DNA from: Prevotella sp.
GTDB lineage: Bacteria; Bacteroidota; Bacteroidia; Bacteroidales; Bacteroidaceae
DNA: 13,336 bases
Assembly (NCBI GenBank): GCA_021203705.1
Contig: JAJQAR010000079.1
Coordinates: 1-13,336 of the forward strand
Reading direction: 5' to 3'
Under the pieces are notes generated by a model, which saw only the letters and a program-made list of their open reading frames with translations, searched no databases and had not been told where the DNA came from. The number at the start of each line of letters is the position of its first letter. The stretch's first letter is position 1. Positions 1 through 5,389 of the stretch are shown here, piece by piece. A program made the position numbers and the translations under genes.

Positions 1-15
1 TAACGATATATTTTA

Positions 16-2502
16 TTAGTTAGAAGGATACGAGTTAGTAGCATAGACATTCCTTATGACTATCTTATAGTTCTCACCGCCATAGCTCCAGAAGCCGAGG
101 ATATAGATATGCGATGTGTCAACAGAGCGGTAGCCCTCGTTGAAGTCATCATCGATAGCCTGGTTTTTCAGGTCAATCACTACTTGGTTGCTCTTGATAG
201 CGAAGTTGGCAGGCGTACTCCAATAGTTGTTCTCGTCGAACATACGGAAGAAGATACCCTCATCGTAGTTAGTACCATCCTCAGTCTCAATAACGAGATA
301 CCTGTAACCCGACAAGTCGAGACCACTTGGATATTGCCAGCCGCCGAAGCCATAGTCACCGAGTATCAGCGTGTTTGTTGAGGTATTGAAGGAGCCGTCG
401 CCCCAGATAGTGGGATCGATGTCATACAAAGAGAAATAGTAGTCAGAGCCATAGTCGAGACCCGTGTCATCCTCAGCCTCATCATCTTCAGGTGCATCAG
501 GAGCAACGTATTCATCGGTAGGATAAGAATTGGAGACATAAACATTGTTGAGAACCACCTTGTTGTCAGCACCGCCGTAAGTCCAGAAACCGAGCATATA
601 GATGTGAGACGGGTCAATCTTCTCACCAGAGATGCTTCCAGTCATGCTTGTCAGGTCGATTACCATGCGGTAGTTGTCGATGGTGTAGCTTGCGCAGTCA
701 GCCCAGTAATTATTCTCGTCAAAAATACGTATATCAACACCGCCAGTGATGTTAGAACCCTTGCACAACTCAACAACGAGATAACGATAGTCGGAGAGGT
801 CAAGACCATTGGAATACTGCCAGCCACCGAAACCGTAGGCATCAGTCTGGAGAGTGTGAGTAGTGGTGTTGTAAGTATTGCCATTACCATATATTGTGGC
901 ATTGACGGCATTCAATGAGAAGCTCGTAACCTCGATGTTGACGTTCACCGATAAACCCTTATAGGAGATAGTAAGAACAGCAATACCATTTGTTACACCA
1001 GTAATCTCATTAATTTTATCCACAGTCATTATGGAAGGATCATTAGTCTCAACGGTGTAGTCCTCGTTAGTGCTGATAATCTCCGATGAACCGTCAGCAT
1101 ATACGACATAGAGAACAATGTAGCTCGTGTTGCCGGTATTCAAGCTGTAAGTATCACCGTCGGCACATTCCGTACCGTCGATGTAAGCCTCAAGACCAAC
1201 CACATCACCTTTCACGGTAGAAGTAAGTCCCGCATATTCCTCATACCAATGATAGGCAGTCCACAGACAGGAGTTTTCAGGGTCGTTGTAGAAAGTGTAA
1301 TTACCATCTTCAGGAGCCTCGTCAACAAATTGAGCTAAATATTCCTGTCCTGTGAAGATGAGGAAAGAGACATTACCGCAGTTGTCGGTGATATATTTGA
1401 AGTTCGCACCGAAACCCCTACCGCCGGCAGTACCCGTGACACCCTGCCCCCAAGTGAGGGAAGAAGTTGTGCCGTCAGCGTTTCTCGTATAATATACATT
1501 ACTGTTTGACCAGTCCATCTCTGTAACTAAAATCGGGTAATTATCAGGCACGCTGCCCATCTGCGAGTTCCAGCCAGCCTGGAAAGTAGCATAACCACCG
1601 TTGGAGCCGCCATAGAGCCCCTCACCACTATCAGAGATGGCATCGCTGCCAAACCAGCCAGGGTAGCAGTGGATAGAGTAACCGATATTGTCGCCAGTAA
1701 CAGGATGTTGTGTGAAGCCACTGTACTGCGACTGGTAAGCCAAGCCAGGCAGCCAGATGACGTTGTTTGCACCATTGCCACGGATAACATCCACGATAGG
1801 CTGGAGGAACTCAGCCAAAGCAGCGAACTGCGCATCAGAAGAGTTACCCATAGAGCCGTCGGTACCCTCAATCTTCACAGGCTCGTTGGCAATCTCGAAC
1901 ATGATACCAGGATTATTCTTTATAGAAGGATGACTTGATACAATGTCCCATATTTTTATAAGATATTTGTTGTAAGCATCACCAGTAGTGATTTCTTCCG
2001 GACTTACTCCAGGCGGACGCATAACAACGTAAAGGCCATGAGCTATGGCATATTCAGCCATCGGGATATACACCTTGTCGAGGTAATATTCGAAATCATC
2101 GTAGTTGATATTGATATAAGCTTTTGACTCGTCGTCGGAGCCTGCACACCAATACGGATCCATGTGATGGCGTACGAAAGTCATTTGCCATCCAGCGTCA
2201 AGCACCTGATTGATTTTCTTCTTGTTGTAGTTGAGGCAGCCCTCCACGTCGTAGTTGTCCCACGCATTCTCGTTGTAGTAAGGCTGGAACGTCTGTGCGA
2301 AGCCATGCAAGCGTACAGTCTGACCGTTCTCACCCACAAGGTAACGCCCGTTGATATGCAGTTCACCGTAAGGAAGATCCTTTTCCTCGCTATTGGCGAA
2401 TGGGTCAACAGCCTTGATGAATGTCACCAAGTCATCGTCGGCACAGGAAGAAACGAATACAAACAGCAATAAGCCCAAAAAATATTTCATCATTCTTGCC
2501 AT
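16..2502 (-). CDS. Surface lipoprotein glycoside hydrolase, GH5-like (cellulase family, clan GH-A), with tandem C-terminal binding modules
   Basis: Predicted 828-residue endo-acting glycosidase on the outer membrane. The leader MARMMKYFLGLLLFVFVSSC has lipidated Cys20. The catalytic barrel spans about residues 45-425. MFEIANEP places the acid/base at Glu207 and ILVTEMDW the nucleophile at Glu328; Arg111 (FVRHH), His278 and Tyr280 (IHCY) fit the other conserved clan positions. Two expected positions look different: the third strand reads YVVMRPPG without the usual His, and the eighth strand reads LIFTGQEYL without the usual Trp. A BIg2/immunoglobulin-like module follows at about 430-526. Two homologous modules end the protein (533-661 and 695-826), joined by an Asp/Glu-rich linker. 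AAAGGA lies 8 bases before the first ATG, supporting this start over Met4 or Met5. It is 15 bases after the DUF1735 gene. A beta-1,4-glycan such as glucan, mannan or xyloglucan is the likely substrate class; I cannot assign the GH5 subfamily. Confidence 0.9.
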   Translation of the reverse strand: MARMMKYFLGLLLFVFVSSCADDDLVTFIKAVDPFANSEEKDLPYGELHINGRYLVGENGQTVRLHGFAQTFQPYYNENAWDNYDVEGCLNYNKKKINQVLDAGWQMTFVRHHMDPYWCAGSDDESKAYININYDDFEYYLDKVYIPMAEYAIAHGLYVVMRPPGVSPEEITTGDAYNKYLIKIWDIVSSHPSIKNNPGIMFEIANEPVKIEGTDGSMGNSSDAQFAALAEFLQPIVDVIRGNGANNVIWLPGLAYQSQYSGFTQHPVTGDNIGYSIHCYPGWFGSDAISDSGEGLYGGSNGGYATFQAGWNSQMGSVPDNYPILVTEMDWSNSNVYYTRNADGTTSSLTWGQGVTGTAGGRGFGANFKYITDNCGNVSFLIFTGQEYLAQFVDEAPEDGNYTFYNDPENSCLWTAYHWYEEYAGLTSTVKGDVVGLEAYIDGTECADGDTYSLNTGNTSYIVLYVVYADGSSEIISTNEDYTVETNDPSIMTVDKINEITGVTNGIAVLTISYKGLSVNVNIEVTSFSLNAVNATIYGNGNTYNTTTHTLQTDAYGFGGWQYSNGLDLSDYRYLVVELCKGSNITGGVDIRIFDENNYWADCASYTIDNYRMVIDLTSMTGSISGEKIDPSHIYMLGFWTYGGADNKVVLNNVYVSNSYPTDEYVAPDAPEDDEAEDDTGLDYGSDYYFSLYDIDPTIWGDGSFNTSTNTLILGDYGFGGWQYPSGLDLSGYRYLVIETEDGTNYDEGIFFRMFDENNYWSTPANFAIKSNQVVIDLKNQAIDDDFNEGYRSVDTSHIYILGFWSYGGENYKIVIRNVYATNSYPSN
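25..420 (-). repeat. Second copy of the C-terminal tandem module in the GH5-like enzyme (residues 695-826)
   Basis: This is the second copy, about 132 residues, ending two residues before the stop. Matching blocks are TIWGDGSFNTSTNTL, YGFGGWQYPSGLDLSGYRYL, RMFDENNYW, VIDLKNQ, TSHIYILGFWSYGG and NVYATNSYP. The aromatic core is conserved between copies, while the segment between VIDL and HIY differs in length and sequence. An acidic linker at about residues 662-690 (PEDDEAEDD core) separates the copies. Confidence 0.8.
520..906 (-). repeat. First copy of the C-terminal tandem module in the GH5-like enzyme (residues 533-661)
   Basis: This is a coding repeat of about 129 residues. Shared blocks with the second copy, in the same order, are TIYGNGNTYNTTTHTL, YGFGGWQYSNGLDLSDYRYL, RIFDENNYW, VIDLTSM, PSHIYMLGFWTYGG and NVYVSNSYP. 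The strand-rich pattern and exposed-type aromatics (Trp, Tyr) suggest a jelly-roll carbohydrate-binding module. I do not recognise a named CBM family. Confidence 0.8.
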
Positions 2503-2510
2503 ATCACAGT

Positions 2511-2516
2511 TCCTTT
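2511..2516 (-). promoter_or_regulatory. Shine-Dalgarno-like AAAGGA before the GH5-like gene
   Basis: AAAGGA lies between the DUF1735 stop and the GH5-like gene, 8 bases before the ATG at 2502. From Met4 or Met5 the spacing would be 17 or 20 bases, so this favours the first ATG even though it puts MARM ahead of the usual MK-type leader. Confidence 0.5.
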
Positions 2517-2517
2517 C

Positions 2518-3549
2518 TTATTGTTTAGTGATAGTGAACCATTCAGGAGCCACCTGTCTGTCGCGAGCCACGAGGGTATCGCAAGTATTATAAGTGATAT
2601 TGTCACCGTAGTTGACGGTGTAGCTTAAGTAGATAGCGTCGCGGTCCTCCTCACCCCAGGAGTTTTTCTCACCTTTCTCAACAAATGAGCCATATCCCCT
2701 TACGATGCACCCCTTAGTATCAGAAGTTACGGTACAGTTGTAGTCGTTATCAAAGGTGAGGATGAGGCGGTAGGCGACAGTAGAGTTGTCGAGTTCATTC
2801 GACACGGAGAAATACGACTTGCGCAGTGAGAGTGTGCCAAGTTCGCAAGTCTCGTCATATTCCACATATTTGTTATGGCGTGAGACGGTAGAAGAAGTTC
2901 CGTTGTATGTTATCTCGTCAGTGCCACGTCTGAGCCAGATACCGTCCCACTCATTGACATATTTGATGGCATAGAGGATATAATCTTTCGGGACAGTCTC
3001 CCAGTCGCTCTCGTCGCAACGGTTAGGATTGACAGTACCCTCGATAGCCTTGCCCTGCAGGATAGAGTCAACGTTTACAGGATTGGACATCACGAGAGGA
3101 ATTACGAAATGGTTGACCGTAGCCAATGAGTCCTCGAAAAACTCGTCAGCCAGCTGCACATCGACGCAGCCCATCATAGAGCCTTTTGGTATTGTAATCT
3201 TGTTAGAAGACAGAGTATAATATTGTGCAGGCATAGGAGTTACCGCAGTGCCGTCGTCGGTGAAATATACCCCATCGCAGAGACTTTCTGTAACCGCAAT
3301 ATCCACGGAGACGTTCTTGTCGTTGGAATACAAACCACCGAGGGTAGCATATATCTGGCAACGGTGCTCGTTGTCGAGGGTATTGTCGAACGTATCATCA
3401 TTGCCGAGGATGATAGTGCGCACTGGATACTGGTAGGCAAAATAGACAGTGGAATAATCGTAGTTTTCGAACGACCAGTCATCATTCTCGCAGGCAGCAA
3501 GAATTAGAATTGCCGAGCACACTGCCAAAAAGCATATTTTCTTTTTCAT
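2518..3549 (-). CDS. DUF1735 (BT_3987-like) surface lipoprotein, putative glycan-binding protein
   Basis: Predicted 343-residue lipoprotein. The leader MKKKICFLAVCSAILILAAC ends in lipobox LAAC with lipidated Cys20. The N-terminal half (about residues 32-165) carries features I recognise from the DUF1735/BT_3987-type domain: STVYFAYQYPVRTIILGND, then DNEHRCQIYATLGG, YYTLSSNKITIPKGSMMG, and a FVIPLVM strand. The C-terminal half (about 180-343), starting NPNRCDESDW and containing DYILYAIKYVNEWDGIWLRRG, looks like a second beta-rich domain of the sort that often follows DUF1735 (possibly DUF5627). It holds eight cysteines besides the lipidated one. In PULs, genes in this position after susD usually encode surface glycan-binding proteins, which is the inferred role; no enzymatic motif is seen. 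The frame extends to an ATG at 3576 overlapping the susD stop, but that would add MVNKKNTII before the leader and has AAAGG directly abutting it, so 3549 is preferred. Confidence 0.9.
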   Translation of the reverse strand: MKKKICFLAVCSAILILAACENDDWSFENYDYSTVYFAYQYPVRTIILGNDDTFDNTLDNEHRCQIYATLGGLYSNDKNVSVDIAVTESLCDGVYFTDDGTAVTPMPAQYYTLSSNKITIPKGSMMGCVDVQLADEFFEDSLATVNHFVIPLVMSNPVNVDSILQGKAIEGTVNPNRCDESDWETVPKDYILYAIKYVNEWDGIWLRRGTDEITYNGTSSTVSRHNKYVEYDETCELGTLSLRKSYFSVSNELDNSTVAYRLILTFDNDYNCTVTSDTKGCIVRGYGSFVEKGEKNSWGEEDRDAIYLSYTVNYGDNITYNTCDTLVARDRQVAPEWFTITKQ

Positions 3550-3569
3550 AATAATAGTATTTTTCTTGT

Positions 3570-5366
3570 TTACCATCCTTTGTTCTGCACCAAGGCACTG
3601 TATTTCAATAATTCAGAGCGTGGTATAGGACCGTAGTGCTGATAGTCGGAGTAGTTACGGTTCTCCACGTTAATCACTGTGTAAGTAGTGGCACCGCCGA
3701 CAGTAGAGATACTCATACCCTTAGCCGGTTCAGTGAGGTCAAGATTCCAACGGCGCAAATCCCAGAAGCGGAAGCCCTCGAAACACAGCTCAATGCGTCG
3801 CTCGTTGCGTATGAGCTCACGCATCTTATCCTGGTCGTTTTTGATACTTTCCAGATAAGCATCCCCCTTCTCTGTTCCGATACCAGCACGTTGACGAATA
3901 GCCTTTATTACAGTGTAAGCAGAGTAACCATGCGATCCAGTGCCCAAAGGTCCCCATGCCTCGTTAGCAGCCTCAGCATAGTTGAGGAAGATCTCAGTGT
4001 AACGGATACGTGGCGTGCAGTGAGGCTGACCGTTCTGCGTTGTAGAAGTGAGGAGTACATCCTCACGGAGGTGCTTGCGCATATAATAACCGGTACGTGT
4101 GGAAGTACCATCTTCCTTATTGATACCGTCGTAGGTAGCCGAGTTGGTACTTGTGTCAATAGTATATTTAGTACTCGTAGCTCCCATAACAGTGCCGTTG
4201 TAGCAGATATAAAGGCTGAGGCGAGGGTCACGGTCAACGTAAGGTTCAGAAGCGTTGTAGCCGCTCTTCTCATCTGTGATAGGATAGCCGTTAGCCATCG
4301 GGAAGGCATCCACGAGGTTCTGAGTAGGATTAATCTGACCACTGCCGTACATGCTTGAAGGGAAGTTGTTCTGTTCAAGACCGTAGCTTCCCGTATCTTT
4401 CGACTCTCTCCACAGCATCTCAGCGGAGCTCTCACCTGGTTCGAGGTTTTCTATTTCCGTAGCGTGGTTAGCAGAATACCAGTCGTTGCCATCAGGACAG
4501 AGCCCGTCGATACCACCGATGTTATCAAGTATCTCACCATTGTAATCAGCAGCGTCAGCCCATAGATCTGTAGAAGAAGATGAGTTGAAGGCAGGACTTG
4601 CAGCGAGTAGGGCAGCCTTGGCACGGAAAGCGCGTGCGATACGCCCCGTCATACGCAGTTTGAAGTCAGAGCCGAAGCAACGGTTATATTGGTCGTAAGC
4701 GACACCTTGAGCAGCATAGTTGGAAGGCACCTCATCATCCGAAGAAATATCCTGGAAATCCCATGGCAGAAGTTCGATAGCCTTGTCAACATCAGAATAA
4801 ATCTGGTCTATACATTCCTGGAATGTGTTACGAGGGATGTTGAACTCGCTGTCCTTATCTTCCGGTTCATTAACGATAGGCACCCCAAGCAGTTGACCGT
4901 TGTCGGCATAACCAGCGTGAGCCTGCAACAGGTAGAACATATACATGGCGCGGAGACCGTAAGCCTCGCCCTCCATGCGTGCGCGGAACATCTCGTTGAC
5001 AATCTCAGTATCAGAGAAAGTATAGTCATCAATCTTGCTCAAGAAGATATTGATATACTGGATGGCAGCCTTGCAAGTACTCCACTGCTCGACAGCATTG
5101 TTGGAAGACGACCAGGAGCCGGTAGCCATTTTGAGATAGCTGTTGTCAGTCTGGTTGATCACGGCATCATCAGTAGCCACATCGTTGAACGACTGTGCGC
5201 TGTAAGGGCTGCGAGTATAAGCATTGGCGAGGAGAGCAAGAGCATAGACAGGATTTTCCTCTGTCAGGTCAAGGCTCGGATTATTCTCCAGTTGAGGAGT
5301 GAAGAGGTCACCGCAACTCGTCAACGTCAATACTGCTGCAAATAATATTGTTATTATCTTTTTCAT
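3570..5366 (-). CDS. SusD-like outer-membrane glycan-binding lipoprotein (second of two)
   Basis: Predicted 598-residue surface lipoprotein that should pair with the short SusC-like channel encoded 23 bases upstream. The leader MKKIITILFAAVLTLTSC gives a clear lipobox with lipidated Cys18. SusD/RagB marks are: a helical segment around 127-150 (RARMEGEAYGLRAMYMFYLLQ), LRMTGRIARAFRAKAALLAASPAF (237-260), VDRDPRL (377-383), IRYTEIFLNYAEAANEAW (454-471), IKAIRQRAGIG, and RNERRIELCFEGFRFWDLRRW (520-540). It ends with the family-type IPRSELLKYSALVQNKGW. It differs throughout from the first SusD in spacing and surface loops, so the two pairs are not a recent duplication and may take different ligands or oligosaccharide lengths. 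The start is preceded by no clear Shine-Dalgarno sequence; it lies in the A/T-rich context TATTATGAAA, usual for Bacteroidota. Family call firm, ligand unknown. Confidence 0.95.
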   Translation of the reverse strand: MKKIITILFAAVLTLTSCGDLFTPQLENNPSLDLTEENPVYALALLANAYTRSPYSAQSFNDVATDDAVINQTDNSYLKMATGSWSSSNNAVEQWSTCKAAIQYINIFLSKIDDYTFSDTEIVNEMFRARMEGEAYGLRAMYMFYLLQAHAGYADNGQLLGVPIVNEPEDKDSEFNIPRNTFQECIDQIYSDVDKAIELLPWDFQDISSDDEVPSNYAAQGVAYDQYNRCFGSDFKLRMTGRIARAFRAKAALLAASPAFNSSSSTDLWADAADYNGEILDNIGGIDGLCPDGNDWYSANHATEIENLEPGESSAEMLWRESKDTGSYGLEQNNFPSSMYGSGQINPTQNLVDAFPMANGYPITDEKSGYNASEPYVDRDPRLSLYICYNGTVMGATSTKYTIDTSTNSATYDGINKEDGTSTRTGYYMRKHLREDVLLTSTTQNGQPHCTPRIRYTEIFLNYAEAANEAWGPLGTGSHGYSAYTVIKAIRQRAGIGTEKGDAYLESIKNDQDKMRELIRNERRIELCFEGFRFWDLRRWNLDLTEPAKGMSISTVGGATTYTVINVENRNYSDYQHYGPIPRSELLKYSALVQNKGW

Positions 5367-5380
5367 AATACTATATTCAT
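5363..5380 (-). other. Five-codon leader ORF ending inside the susD-like 2 start (ATGA overlap)
   Basis: In the 23-base gap before susD-like 2, an ATG at 5380 opens a five-codon frame (MNIVL) ending in a TGA that overlaps the susD ATG as ATGA, the same arrangement as before susC-like 2. No Shine-Dalgarno sequence is seen for either start. Function is unproven. Confidence 0.2.
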
Positions 5381-5389
5381 TTTAAGTTG

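Noticed and set aside
25..906. The tandem DNA repeat in the GH5-like gene as a mobile or recombination repeat
   Set aside because: The similarity is at protein level in one frame, with diverged DNA and a different linker, fitting an old domain duplication.
3550..3576. Upstream ATG for the DUF1735 lipoprotein overlapping the susD-like 2 stop
   Set aside because: It would add nine residues before a standard lipoprotein leader, and AAAGG directly abuts the ATG with no spacing; the internal ATG at 3549 is better.
3636..4358. 240-codon plus-strand open frame opposite susD-like 2
   Set aside because: It is wholly antisense to a firm SusD gene, has no recognisable domain, and its composition follows the complementary codons.
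4689..5345. 218-codon plus-strand open frame opposite the N-terminal half of susD-like 2
   Set aside because: No recognisable motif; the opposite strand has a complete lipoprotein with full family signatures.
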